Shown: positions 35,289-43,484, counted from the stretch's first letter. The stretch is DNA of 49,548 nt from Promethearchaeota archaeon (GCA_016839745.1 JAEOTS010000188.1:1-49548), one strand, 5' to 3'. A program made the numbers and translations. The notes: generated by a model not told the origin, from the letters alone.

Positions 35289-35708
35289 TTATTTCTTTGT
35301 GCAATTCACATTAATAGGCAAGCCATTCGCGATCGAGTTTGTAACGATACAATATTCTGTAAATTCCTTCATACACCGATTAATCTCTACATCAGAATTA
35401 GTTTCCTTCGGTGTAAATTTCAAATCCACATCAACATTTACTAGTCTTAGAAGCATTTTCGGACCTGTGTGAGATAATGTTCCATCTACTACTACCTCAA
35501 ATGCTTCTATCTCTATATTATTCTTCTGTAGACAGTAAACAAAGGTTGTACCTAGGCAACCTCCTATACCAATTAATAAATACTCTACTGCACTCGGACC
35601 GAGATCTGTTCCGTGAAACGAAGCTGGCTCGTCGATGTTAAAATCCTTAAAATTTCTTGCAGAAGCTTTAAAATGAAGATTTTTGGAATAATCTAACAAT
35701 ACTTTCAT
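35289..35708 (-). CDS. OsmC/Ohr-family protein
   Basis: This 139-residue protein has the OsmC layout: DEPASFHGTDLGPSAVEYLLIGIGGCLGTTFVYCLQ (in order, residues ~26-61), with the GxCL cysteine near residue 52 and another near 59 in the central helix, and a final strand ENTIANGLPI-like region. OsmC proteins reduce organic peroxides or handle reactive sulfur species via paired cysteines. The archaeal subgroup's substrate is not known. It sits downstream of secE on the same strand. Confidence 0.85.
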   Translation of the reverse strand: MKVLLDYSKNLHFKASARNFKDFNIDEPASFHGTDLGPSAVEYLLIGIGGCLGTTFVYCLQKNNIEIEAFEVVVDGTLSHTGPKMLLRLVNVDVDLKFTPKETNSDVEINRCMKEFTEYCIVTNSIANGLPINVNCTKK

Positions 35709-35759
35709 TACAAATCATCTATAAAACCAATTTGTCTTTTTAATAAAAATGAAATTAAT

Positions 35760-36017
35760 TTATAAACTACCGATTCCCAAAACGGAATTAACTAGAGTAA
35801 AAATTAACTGAATAACATAGGATAATACTCCTAATACTAAAATTCCAATAGCACATATCTTAAAAACTAGAAAATATTCTTTCCTATTTGGTTTATTTGC
35901 TATTTTTATTATTCTTTTGGTATTTTGAAAGAAGACACCTATACGCTCGTAAAGGGATAATTTCTTGCCTTTATCGTATTTTGCATATTGGTCATACTTC
36001 GGGTAATTATTTGACAC
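35760..36017 (-). CDS. secE: Preprotein translocase subunit SecE (Sec61 gamma)
   Basis: This 85-residue protein has an amphipathic helix (RIGVFFQNTKRIIKIANKPNRKEYF) followed by one membrane helix (IGILVLGVLSYVIQLIFTLV), the standard archaeal SecE/Sec61-gamma design, with the KPxRKE motif. It clamps SecY in the translocon. The N-terminal Tyr/Lys-rich extension (~22 residues) is longer than in many archaea. It follows ftsY by 57 bp on the same strand, joining the SRP receptor and the translocon in one transcription unit. The start is GTG. Confidence 0.9.
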   Translation of the reverse strand: MSNNYPKYDQYAKYDKGKKLSLYERIGVFFQNTKRIIKIANKPNRKEYFLVFKICAIGILVLGVLSYVIQLIFTLVNSVLGIGSL

Positions 36018-36074
36018 AATTAAATTAAAAATAAATATTTAAAAAATTTAACTAATTAATTAGAATTTTCTTCT

Positions 36075-36977
36075 TTATTCTTCTCCAATATCAAGAATAT
36101 TTGAAATGAATAGTTCAGGATCGAATGGTTCTAAATCGTCATAACCTTGTCCTATTCCTATAAAAATAATAGGTTTTTTTGTTTCATAAGAAATAGATAA
36201 TGCGGCGCCTCCCTTTGCGTCAGCATCAAATTTAGTAAGGATATTTGCATCAATTCCGACGCTATTATTAAACTCCTTGGCTTGATTTAGTGCGTCATTT
36301 CCAGCTAAACTATCTCCAACAAATAAGGTTAAATCTGGTTCAGCTACTCTTACAATCTTTTGCATTTCTCTCATTAAATTTTTATTACTTACTTGTCTCC
36401 CAGCTGTATCCACTAAAACAACATTTACATTTTTTGCTTTTGCATGTTGTATAGCATCATAGGCGACACTCGCCGGATCTGATTTATACTCGTGCTTAAT
36501 AACTTTGATTCCAACATTTTGCATGTGATAAGAAAGCTGTTCGATTGCTGCAGCCCTAAATGTATCTGAAGCCGCAGCTACAGAAGAAATGTTATTTTTT
36601 TTCAGATAATGTGCAATTTTAGCAATTGTGGTAGTTTTACCTGTTCCGTTAACTCCTAAAAAACAAATTATGTATGGGTTGTTAGTTTTGTTCTTCTTCC
36701 TAATTTCTTCTAATAAATCGATGGTTCTCTCTGGAGTTAAAATTTCCGTAATTACATCTTTTAAAATTTCAAATAAGAATTTTCTTTTCGATGTTAGTCT
36801 ACCTATTTGTTCACCCTTAAGAGATAATTCTATTTTTTGGCATAGAATATCTGCTGTTTCTGTAGCTACATCATTTCCTATCAATAACAAATTCAGTTCA
36901 TTTAAAGCACTTTCTAGGCTTTCGGATGATAAAGTTTTTTTAACGAAAGCAGAGAAAACATTACTTAATTTCTTCAT
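36075..36977 (-). CDS. ftsY: Signal recognition particle receptor FtsY
   Basis: The 300-residue SRP GTPase shows an N-domain helical bundle (residues 1-90), G1 GVNGTGKTTT (near 103-112), the DTFRAAA insertion-box motif, G3 DTAGRQ (near 190), G4 TKFDADAKGGAALS and G5 GIGQGYDDL. It pairs with SRP54 to bring ribosomes with nascent membrane proteins to SecYE. There is almost no acidic A-domain, as in other archaea. It sits in the order pfdA-ftsY-secE on the minus strand. Confidence 0.95.
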   Translation of the reverse strand: MKKLSNVFSAFVKKTLSSESLESALNELNLLLIGNDVATETADILCQKIELSLKGEQIGRLTSKRKFLFEILKDVITEILTPERTIDLLEEIRKKNKTNNPYIICFLGVNGTGKTTTIAKIAHYLKKNNISSVAAASDTFRAAAIEQLSYHMQNVGIKVIKHEYKSDPASVAYDAIQHAKAKNVNVVLVDTAGRQVSNKNLMREMQKIVRVAEPDLTLFVGDSLAGNDALNQAKEFNNSVGIDANILTKFDADAKGGAALSISYETKKPIIFIGIGQGYDDLEPFDPELFISNILDIGEE

Positions 36978-37029
36978 TAATATAACCGCTTGAATTGAAA
37001 ATCAATAACATCTTAAAAAAAGGTTAAAA

Positions 37030-37446
37030 TTATTGTTGAGTCATTCTACTTTGGAGTATTTGATTCATATTTTGAAGATTTAAATCTAAACTAAAAATTC
37101 TTTCTTGGAGAAATTTTAACTGGGTATTGTGTTGTTCAATAAGATTTGAGATAAATTCAATAGCTTCTTCAACGGATTTTTCAATTATCGTATCATTTTT
37201 CACATACACAAGAACTTTTTTAGTGTCTTTTATTGTTGCTTTTATACTAGCTAAACCCCCAATTGGGACCAGAATTTCATCATTTTCTTTAACACCTTCT
37301 TTGAGGTTATCTAAAGTTAGTTTAGTTGTGTATAAATTCCCAAGAGAAGCATTTATTATTTCAAATTGGCCTTGAAACATGTCTCTTTGTTCTTTAAAAT
37401 ACCGATATTGGCTTAATTGTTGTTCTAAATTTTGATTGTTTTCCAT
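37030..37446 (-). CDS. pfdA: Prefoldin alpha subunit
   Basis: The 138-residue protein has two long coiled-coil helices (about residues 3-40 and 95-135) around a beta-hairpin core with ILVPIGGLASIKATIKD (near 61-77), the prefoldin-alpha pattern. Prefoldin is a jellyfish-shaped chaperone (2 alpha, 4 beta) that hands unfolded proteins to the thermosome. It lies 30 bp after eL20, in the conserved archaeal order eL20-pfdA-ftsY. Confidence 0.93.
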   Translation of the reverse strand: MENNQNLEQQLSQYRYFKEQRDMFQGQFEIINASLGNLYTTKLTLDNLKEGVKENDEILVPIGGLASIKATIKDTKKVLVYVKNDTIIEKSVEEAIEFISNLIEQHNTQLKFLQERIFSLDLNLQNMNQILQSRMTQQ

Positions 37447-37476
37447 AAAAAATCAATAAAAGATGTGAATAGTTTT

Positions 37477-37704
37477 CTATTTAGATAATTCTCTAATCAA
37501 ATAATCTTGACACTCTTCTGGAGTTATTTCTTTTATTTCTTGAATACTAATTTGTCTTCTAAGAATACCTATCGATGTAATTTGACTCAACGCTTTTTCT
37601 AAAGCATCTTTCTCTTTTAGAGCTCGAACCTCTTTCCGAAATAAATATTTTTTATACTTTTTCCTGTAAGTACCAATAATCCGATAAATTTTAATCTCTG
37701 ACAT
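37477..37704 (-). CDS. rplX: Large ribosomal subunit protein eL20 (LX/L18a)
   Basis: The 75-residue protein matches archaeal LX/eL20: IYRIIGTYRKKYKKYLFRKEVRALKEKDALEKAL in order, followed by the second strand and IQEIKEITPEE. eL20 is a small surface protein of the 50S subunit. It is between aIF6 and prefoldin alpha, its usual archaeal place. Confidence 0.9.
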   Translation of the reverse strand: MSEIKIYRIIGTYRKKYKKYLFRKEVRALKEKDALEKALSQITSIGILRRQISIQEIKEITPEECQDYLIRELSK

Positions 37705-37811
37705 AAGTTTTCAATTCCTGAGAATCCACGTAGTTAAAAATGATAATTATTTTAAAAATATTAAATTTTGCTTTTTTATTGGACAATAATACAACGCTAA
37801 AGAATTAAGCC

Positions 37812-38492
37812 CTATAACATTAATACATTAGTTAAACGCATCATCTCAGGACCTGTGCATTCATTTCCAAAAATGCCGCTCTGATCGTTAACTATTGCTC
37901 CTGAAGAGAGATAAGGAAATCCTCTATTAACTGTTGATACGTCAGCTTCCTCTACTTTTAAAATCTCCGAAATGATCTCAATCTCTTCATCAGTGGTAAG
38001 TGGATGAACTAGGCACCCTTTATTGTTAGTCAACGATATAGAACCTGGGAGATTGTTATTAACAAATTCATAGACAACAGTTTCAACCTTTAAAGTATCT
38101 TCAATTAGTTCTTTATAATCCTTTAAAAAAGAAGAAATTATAGCACCTTTATCGTTACATAGTATTAAATTACCAAAGGCATTATCCAAAGATTCCAGAA
38201 TCCCGATTTGATAACCACTATTTAACTCTTCTGAATACATTTTTAATTGTTGAAGTTCGTCTTCCCTAATAATGTGGGGTACGATGATTCCATATTTATT
38301 ACTAGCAGTATACACTCCGATTAAATTGGAATTATTAATCGAAAAAGGATAAAACGGTACCTTGAATACACTTTCAATTTTCTCGACAGTTGGTTTAAGT
38401 AGTGTAGATGGATATAAACCAAATAAGTTATTAACTGCTAAGTAAACACCTACTGAATTCTTACCAAATATCTGGTACTTTAAAATCGTCAT
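37812..38492 (-). CDS. eif6: Translation initiation factor aIF6
   Basis: The 226-residue protein is the five-fold pseudo-symmetric anti-association factor aIF6. It binds uL14 on the 50S subunit and prevents early joining of the 30S. Repeats are visible by NLIGVYTASNKYGIIVP, NLILCNDKGAIIS, ISLTNNKGCLVHP and GAIVNDQSGIFG, each a strand-turn-strand unit. Start ATG and length are normal. In other archaea it directly follows eL31. Here BRCT and CocE genes separate the two. Confidence 0.95.
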   Translation of the reverse strand: MTILKYQIFGKNSVGVYLAVNNLFGLYPSTLLKPTVEKIESVFKVPFYPFSINNSNLIGVYTASNKYGIIVPHIIREDELQQLKMYSEELNSGYQIGILESLDNAFGNLILCNDKGAIISSFLKDYKELIEDTLKVETVVYEFVNNNLPGSISLTNNKGCLVHPLTTDEEIEIISEILKVEEADVSTVNRGFPYLSSGAIVNDQSGIFGNECTGPEMMRLTNVLML

Positions 38493-38694
38493 TTAATAAA
38501 ACTAAGAAAATTATTATATGATGGATAAAGTTCTAAACCATAAATATTTTATTAAAAATGCGTAGGTTTAATGAATTTGCTATTAATCTTCCATAATCTC
38601 CTTTCTTATATTCTTTCGGTTATTGTTTTAATCTCGCTAGAGAATTTATTTTACTCATAAATCTTTATAAGTGAGTTAGATGCTATTATGAAAT

Positions 38695-40944
38695 ATGATA
38701 AATTGGATTATTGCATTCTTCTATTTTCTAGAAGAACTTGGATTTTTAAAAATTGAAGACATTCTTACAAAGAACCTTCCAATTTTGTTAATTTGCAGAG
38801 GACTCTATTGCCTTACCTATGTTCTGAATTATCGTGAGGGCTTTTCGCGCGAAAATAACGACAGAAAATTATTATTTACTCAAAAAGAGACAGGATTCTT
38901 TATTCTAAAGCAATTAATGATAATACTCTTTGGAACAATCCATATCGTTTTTACTTTGTTTATTAGCTTCTATTCCTTAATGATCAGTGGAAGATACATC
39001 AATAATCTCGCCGAAAAACAAAAAATTAGATTGCTAACAATTTTAGGAAAACTTATAACCTTTTTCGCTCCGATATTAGGTATTTTATGGTACACCTTTA
39101 TAGAGTCAGATTTATATTCACTTGCTGCTATTGGAGTGAGTATATTCGCTTTTCTCCACTATGGATTAAAAATTTCCTCCCTTTCTCTGCCTAAAATCTT
39201 AGAAAAATATAGTAAAAGGCGTATTGAGAAAATTCCTAAAATTGCCCAATATATTCTGCTAGTTTTTTTAATTGCTTTCCCTACAACGGTAATAATAGGT
39301 ACTGGAGTCTATAAATCTCAAGAAAAACAGACGTTCATGGTACCTATGCGAGATAGTATTAGATTAGCTACAGATGTCTATTTTGCACCTGGATCATTTG
39401 GTGCACCCCGTCCTGTTGTATTAATTAGGACTCCTTATGGTAAATCTGGTTGGGCAGATGATTTATACTCTCCTATCTACTTAAATCAAGATTATCATCT
39501 AGTTGTACAAGATTTAAGGGGCACTCACGATTCTGAGGGGGGAGAAAGCTTTCTTCTTTTTGTAAATTCGTATAAAGATGGCGTTGACACTATTGATTGG
39601 ATTTTAGATCAAAGCTGGTCTAATGGGAAAATTGCTAGTGCAGGAGTCTCTGCTTTATGTCTTAACCAATATTACTACGCAGGGATGGGTCCCGATGGAT
39701 TGTTGGCTCAACAATTATGGTTTGGCACACCAGAAATGTTTGACCATGCTATTTTCCAAGGATCTTATCATAAATCTTCTGTTGAAACTTGGGTAAAGAG
39801 TACTAGTCCCAGTAATTGGGAATATCAAATTGATACGCTTTTTAGTCTAACAATTCCAAAGAACGAAATTCTCTACAACTCGACATCGTTATCTAATCCT
39901 ATAGGACCTCACTATTCAAATGTTTCCGTCTACGGAATTCATGTTGGTGGCTGGTACGATCATTTTTTACAAGGTACCATCGATGGGTATATTGGATACG
40001 ATGACTATGGGGCTACCAGGGCACAAGGGCATCAAAAATTGGTGATGGGACCATGGACTCATGGTTCGATTTATGGCGGGCAACAAGGAGAGTTATTCTA
40101 TCCTGATAATTCTAATGGATTCGATTTATTGCTCGATTGGGAAATTGGAATCTTTGACGAAGCTTTATTAGGGATTCCTACCGATTGGACCGGTGCGAGA
40201 GTTGCTTATTATCTAATGGGTGATGTAGATGTTAGTTCGGATGATTGGAATTACTGGCGTTATGCTTATGATTGGCCATTAGATTACGTAAACGATACAT
40301 GGTATCTCACTGCAGATAAAGGATTAAGTAAAACTTCTGCCGGTTTAATGAATGCAAATTTTTCTTATTTATACGATCCCAGATACCCTGTTCCAAACGT
40401 AGGAGGACAAAATCAACCGTTTGATCTGGCAGGGCCTATGGATCAATCATCGATTGAAAACAGATCTGATGTTTTAATATTTGAGACCACTGAATTAACA
40501 GATAACGTGGAAACCGTTGGAAGAATTTGGGGTAATCTAGTTGTAACTTCAAATTGTACTGACACTGATTTTACTATCAAGTTAACCGATGTCTACCCAG
40601 ACGGGAGTTCTATGTTAGTAACAGACGGTTCTTTAACTGTTAGATATAGATATAATTACACTTCGGAAGTGTTTATGTCCGGGGATCAAATTACTACTTA
40701 TGATCTATTAATCGATTGTTGGTCAACTGCTTATACATTTGCTAAAGGGCATAAAATAAGAGTAGCTATTTCAAGCTCTAACTATCCTCGTTTTGCAAAA
40801 AACCCTAACACAGGAGCACCACTAGCCAGAGATTATTTAAATTTTAACATCGCGAATAATACTCTCCTTGTCGGACCACCGTACAATTCAAGCATCATCT
40901 TACCGAGATTAGTAAATATGAGTAGCACTCATACAATTTATTAA
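38695..40944 (+). CDS. Membrane-anchored CocE/NonD-type hydrolase (X-Pro dipeptidyl-peptidase family S15)
   Basis: This 749-residue protein starts with ~210 residues holding five or six membrane helices. A S15-type alpha/beta hydrolase follows: VPMRDSIRLATDVY strand, LIRTPYGKSGWADD, oxyanion region VVQDLRGTHDSEG. The catalytic triad is visible: Ser319 in GVSAL, Asp422 in GGWYDHF and His456 in GPWTHG. The C-terminal jelly-roll (about 560-745) is the X-Pro-peptidase C-terminal domain. Such enzymes cut acyl esters, amides or Xaa-Pro peptides. Asn-x-Thr/Ser sites are frequent after residue 210, which fits an outward-facing catalytic domain. It is on the opposite strand within a ribosomal-protein block. 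Confidence 0.88.
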   Translation: MINWIIAFFYFLEELGFLKIEDILTKNLPILLICRGLYCLTYVLNYREGFSRENNDRKLLFTQKETGFFILKQLMIILFGTIHIVFTLFISFYSLMISGRYINNLAEKQKIRLLTILGKLITFFAPILGILWYTFIESDLYSLAAIGVSIFAFLHYGLKISSLSLPKILEKYSKRRIEKIPKIAQYILLVFLIAFPTTVIIGTGVYKSQEKQTFMVPMRDSIRLATDVYFAPGSFGAPRPVVLIRTPYGKSGWADDLYSPIYLNQDYHLVVQDLRGTHDSEGGESFLLFVNSYKDGVDTIDWILDQSWSNGKIASAGVSALCLNQYYYAGMGPDGLLAQQLWFGTPEMFDHAIFQGSYHKSSVETWVKSTSPSNWEYQIDTLFSLTIPKNEILYNSTSLSNPIGPHYSNVSVYGIHVGGWYDHFLQGTIDGYIGYDDYGATRAQGHQKLVMGPWTHGSIYGGQQGELFYPDNSNGFDLLLDWEIGIFDEALLGIPTDWTGARVAYYLMGDVDVSSDDWNYWRYAYDWPLDYVNDTWYLTADKGLSKTSAGLMNANFSYLYDPRYPVPNVGGQNQPFDLAGPMDQSSIENRSDVLIFETTELTDNVETVGRIWGNLVVTSNCTDTDFTIKLTDVYPDGSSMLVTDGSLTVRYRYNYTSEVFMSGDQITTYDLLIDCWSTAYTFAKGHKIRVAISSSNYPRFAKNPNTGAPLARDYLNFNIANNTLLVGPPYNSSIILPRLVNMSSTHTIY

Positions 40945-40957
40945 TTCTTTTTTTTTT

Positions 40958-41194
40958 TTATTTTAACATTTTTAGAAATTCTGTTTCATCAATGAAAGTT
41001 ACCCCTAACTTGCGCGCTTTATTATAATTTTTAGTTTCACCTTTAGAATCATTTGTGACTAAATACCACAGATCAGTAGAAATCTCTTCTCTTACAGTAC
41101 CTCCTTTCTCAATTACTTTTCTCTGCGCTTCTTCTTTATCCATTGTTTCTAGATCTGACGAAAAATAAAATTTTATTAACGATAAATCTGCTAT
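40958..41194 (-). CDS. Stand-alone BRCT-domain protein, ATA start
   Basis: From ATA at 41192-41194 the gene encodes a 78-residue BRCT domain: first strand LSLIKFYFSSDL, helix EEAQRKVIEKGG, strand-loop TVREEISTDLWYLVTND, helix KARKLGV and the closing TFIDETEFLKML. BRCT domains bind phosphopeptides or DNA ends and occur in bacterial DNA ligase and eukaryotic RFC1/BRCA1. Starting at the ATG at 41143 would drop the first strand. The upstream frame is open to TGA and has only ATA as a plausible start. GGTGA (41201-41205) lies 6 nt before it. It converges on the CocE gene (13 bp) and follows eL31. Confidence 0.82.
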   Translation of the reverse strand: MADLSLIKFYFSSDLETMDKEEAQRKVIEKGGTVREEISTDLWYLVTNDSKGETKNYNKARKLGVTFIDETEFLKMLK

Positions 41195-41325
41195 AGTTTT
41201 TCACCTTCTATATGTGATTGAGATAGACTTAAATTTTTAAGATAAAGTAAAAAGAATAACTTTTAAAACTAAAAGACTAGAGATAATTTTTAATTTTTAA
41301 AATTAGTAATATTAAGTATATTGAT

Positions 41326-41778
41326 TTATTCGGCTAAGTAGCAAACGACAAGACCATCAATATTCTTTGTTGCCCTTATCTTAATTTTTCTTGGTGGTTT
41401 TTGAATTCCGCGAGCCCATATTGCTTCATTAACTTCTTGCGAGATAATTAAAGATTCTGGTTTAAAATGACGCTCCATAAATTCTCTAAGGTACCTAACT
41501 CCCTTTTTAGCCCATTTATTACGTGGACCTCGTCGAGCTTTTGCAAGTGGAATTATATAAATTCGCTCGTCTATGATTTCTTCTTTTGGGGCTTCCTCTT
41601 CTATTTCTTCAAATTCTTCTTCAAAAACTTCACTAACTTCTTCTTCATCAGATATTTCATCTAATCTGAATTCTTCGATTTCTTCGATTTCATCCTCTTC
41701 TTCTTCGAGGTCCTCAGATTCAACTAGTTCCTCTTCTAAATCATCTAAGCTTATTTCTTTTGATTTCTTCTTTGCCAT
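41326..41778 (-). CDS. rpl31e: Large ribosomal subunit protein eL31 with a long acidic N-terminal extension
   Basis: Residues ~68-150 match eL31 (DERIYIIPLAKARRGPR, RYLREFMERH, QEVNEAIWARGIQKPPRKI, then the closing strand LVVCYLAE). eL31 lies at the peptide exit tunnel and contacts SRP and chaperones in eukaryotes. Before it stands a 67-residue extension that is more than half Glu/Asp, starting MAKKKSKEISLDDLEEE. Most archaeal eL31 proteins are 85-95 residues and lack it. Its coding DNA is GAA/GAG-rich and a short copy lies at 2165-2213. The gene follows eL39 by 28 bp. Confidence 0.93.
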   Translation of the reverse strand: MAKKKSKEISLDDLEEELVESEDLEEEEDEIEEIEEFRLDEISDEEEVSEVFEEEFEEIEEEAPKEEIIDERIYIIPLAKARRGPRNKWAKKGVRYLREFMERHFKPESLIISQEVNEAIWARGIQKPPRKIKIRATKNIDGLVVCYLAE

Positions 41779-41805
41779 AATACATCAGATATATAATTTT
41801 ATTGT

Positions 41806-41967
41806 TTAATCTCTCTTTAATCTTGTATTTCGCCATTCTCTTCTAGAATAGGGACTGGTCCTCACTCTTCCGCCAGTTCTCCTCACAACCCAATTAGGGA
41901 CTGAACGACTTTGTTTCATCCTTTTAGCCCTCCTTAATTTTGAGGGTAAATCCTTATTACGCGCCAT
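41806..41967 (-). CDS. rpl39e: Large ribosomal subunit protein eL39
   Basis: This encodes 53 residues: MARNKDLPSKLRRAKRMKQS, the PNWVVRRTGG core and the basic tail SRREWRNTRLKRD. The protein matches eL39 from end to end, an RNA-like basic peptide lining the polypeptide tunnel. ATG at 41965-41967, TAA at 41806-41808. It sits between PDCD5 and eL31, its standard archaeal place. Confidence 0.95.
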   Translation of the reverse strand: MARNKDLPSKLRRAKRMKQSRSVPNWVVRRTGGRVRTSPYSRREWRNTRLKRD

Positions 41968-41982
41968 TTTCATACACTGAGT

Positions 41983-42321
41983 TTATTTTTTAATATTAAA
42001 TTCTTTTTTGCTTCCTGCAGTTATTTTTTCTAAAATTTTTTTAAATTCTTTATCGGGTAATGGAGTAGCTCCTCGTAATCTTCCTGATTGGAACAATTGT
42101 ATTAATTGTAGTTCGATTTGTTCTGCAAATTGAGGTTTAACTATTCTTATATTTTCTAACCGCTGGCGTCCTTCTTGACTCAATATCTTTCTCATTACTT
42201 GATATTTTTGGTTGTTAAACTCCTTTTGTTGCTGTTCAGCCATTTGTTGTTGGACTGCTTGTTGTTTTAGTTGCTCAAGCTTTTTTCTTCTAATGTTTTC
42301 TAATTCTTCTTCATCGCTCAA
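41983..42321 (-). CDS. PDCD5-family DNA-binding protein
   Basis: The 112-residue protein has an N-terminal Glu/Lys/Gln-rich helix (residues 1-45) and a three-helix bundle with ILSQEGRQRLENIRIVKPQFAEQIE (in order, near 47-71), the PDCD5 signature, and a C-terminal GSKKEFNIKK tail. Archaeal PDCD5 homologues bind DNA; their role is not settled. It lies between eS19 and eL39, where it is found in many archaea. The start is TTG, 8 nt after an AAGGT element. Confidence 0.9.
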   Translation of the reverse strand: MSDEEELENIRRKKLEQLKQQAVQQQMAEQQQKEFNNQKYQVMRKILSQEGRQRLENIRIVKPQFAEQIELQLIQLFQSGRLRGATPLPDKEFKKILEKITAGSKKEFNIKK

Positions 42322-42353
42322 AGTTGAAAACCTTAGATAATGTAATTTTTAAT

Positions 42354-42773
42354 TTATTTCCTGGTAATTTTATATGCGGTTCTCTCTAGCAGACTTGTTC
42401 CTTCTGGAGAAACAATTCTACCGTCTCTTTCTTGCTTTACAATTAAATTGGCTTGTTCTAACTGTTGTAACGCTACGCGGATAATTTTTCCGCTTCCTTT
42501 AGCACTATGATGACGACCTGGTCCATTTTTATTTTTACCCCCATAATGCTTTCTGAGTTTAGTGACTCCAATAGGACCGAATTTCTTTATTTTTCTTAAT
42601 AGTGAAGCGCATCTGATATACCAAAAATTTTCATGATCAATTGGAGCTAATTCCTTAAAAAATGCTGTCTTCCAAAATTGGCTCCCTTCAGGTGGCTTGA
42701 TTTCAGGAAATTCTCTTAATTTTTCTGCAACTGTATTAATGAGCTTCTCGGGTTCAACGATAAATATCGACAT
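42354..42773 (-). CDS. rps19e: Small ribosomal subunit protein eS19
   Basis: This 139-residue protein has the eS19 features: FWYIRCASLLRKI, the KKFGPIGVTKLRKHYGG segment and ALQQLEQANLI. eS19 binds the 30S head and is needed for 3'-end processing of small-subunit rRNA. The upstream extension frame gives MYHIILKLILF, which is not family-like, so I take the ATG at 42771-42773 (MSIFIVEPEKLI). It is the first gene of the minus-strand group eS19-PDCD5-eL39-eL31 and is divergent from the CRM gene. Confidence 0.95.
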   Translation of the reverse strand: MSIFIVEPEKLINTVAEKLREFPEIKPPEGSQFWKTAFFKELAPIDHENFWYIRCASLLRKIKKFGPIGVTKLRKHYGGKNKNGPGRHHSAKGSGKIIRVALQQLEQANLIVKQERDGRIVSPEGTSLLERTAYKITRK

Positions 42774-42860
42774 AAACAAAATCAATTTTAATATTATATG
42801 ATACATTTAAAAAGAGTAATTAGATTAAAAATTTTTTGGTAAAAGTAGTATTTTGGGGCA

Positions 42861-43127
42861 ATGAGTAATCAAAACGAGTTTAAAAAAGTACTGTTATCTA
42901 CACCACACGCTACATTAGGAAAAAAGGGACTTACGGATGAATTTTTAACTCATGTACAGCAATTGCTTAAGAGATATAAAACAATTAAAATAAAAGTACT
43001 AAAATCAGTAGCTACAAAATCAAATATCACTAGTTTTGCTGAACAAATATCTCAAGCAACGAATTCCTATGCTTTAGATGTCAGAGGAAGAATGATCATT
43101 ATTTCAGTTTATGAACTAAAAAAATAA
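42861..43127 (+). CDS. YhbY/CRM-domain RNA-binding protein
   Basis: The 88-residue protein is a single CRM (CRS1-YhbY) domain with GKKGLTDEFLTHVQQLL, KTIKIKVLKSV and ALDVRGRMIIIS. In the canonical family a GxxG loop (here GRMI after VR) binds RNA. Bacterial YhbY associates with the 50S precursor. Its archaeal partners, Rpp21 and eS19, are its neighbours here, in line with a part in rRNA/tRNA processing. rnp4 starts 28 bp downstream. Confidence 0.88.
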   Translation: MSNQNEFKKVLLSTPHATLGKKGLTDEFLTHVQQLLKRYKTIKIKVLKSVATKSNITSFAEQISQATNSYALDVRGRMIIISVYELKK

Positions 43128-43154
43128 AATTAAAACTAATGAGAAATAACCTAT

Positions 43155-43484
43155 ATGGCAAAAAATAAACGGAATAATAAAGCAATCATTAAACGGATAG
43201 CTGATACAAGAATGTACTACTTGTTTCAAAAAGCACACAACATATTCCCTAACAATAAAGAATTAGCTAATAGGTATATTTACCTAGCGAGACGTTATGC
43301 TCAAAGAGCTAAAATCCGAATTCCTAAAAATTGGAAGAAGCGGATTTGTCATAGTTGTAAAGGATTACTTTATCCCGGAATTAATTGTAGAACAAGAATA
43401 CATTCAAAAGGAAAGGGATCTCACGTTTCAACTACTTGCTTGGATTGTAATCATACTACTCGTTATTTTATTAAACTAAAATAA
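43155..43484 (+). CDS. rnp4: RNase P protein component 4 (Rpp21/Rpr2)
   Basis: The 109-residue protein has two N-terminal helices (TRMYYLFQKAHNIFPNN, LANRYIYLARRYAQRAK) and a zinc ribbon with C-x2-C (ICHSCKG, near 64-70) and C-x2-C (TCLDCNH, near 94-100). In archaea Rpp21 pairs with Rpp29 on the specificity side of RNase P, which cuts the 5' leader from pre-tRNA. It stands in the CRM-rnp4-nep1 plus-strand unit, and a tRNA gene follows. Confidence 0.93.
   Translation: MAKNKRNNKAIIKRIADTRMYYLFQKAHNIFPNNKELANRYIYLARRYAQRAKIRIPKNWKKRICHSCKGLLYPGINCRTRIHSKGKGSHVSTTCLDCNHTTRYFIKLK

Noticed and set aside
41573..41809. Ser-rich open frame on the plus strand
   Set aside because: It is the mirror of the Glu/Asp-rich eL31 extension on the minus strand.
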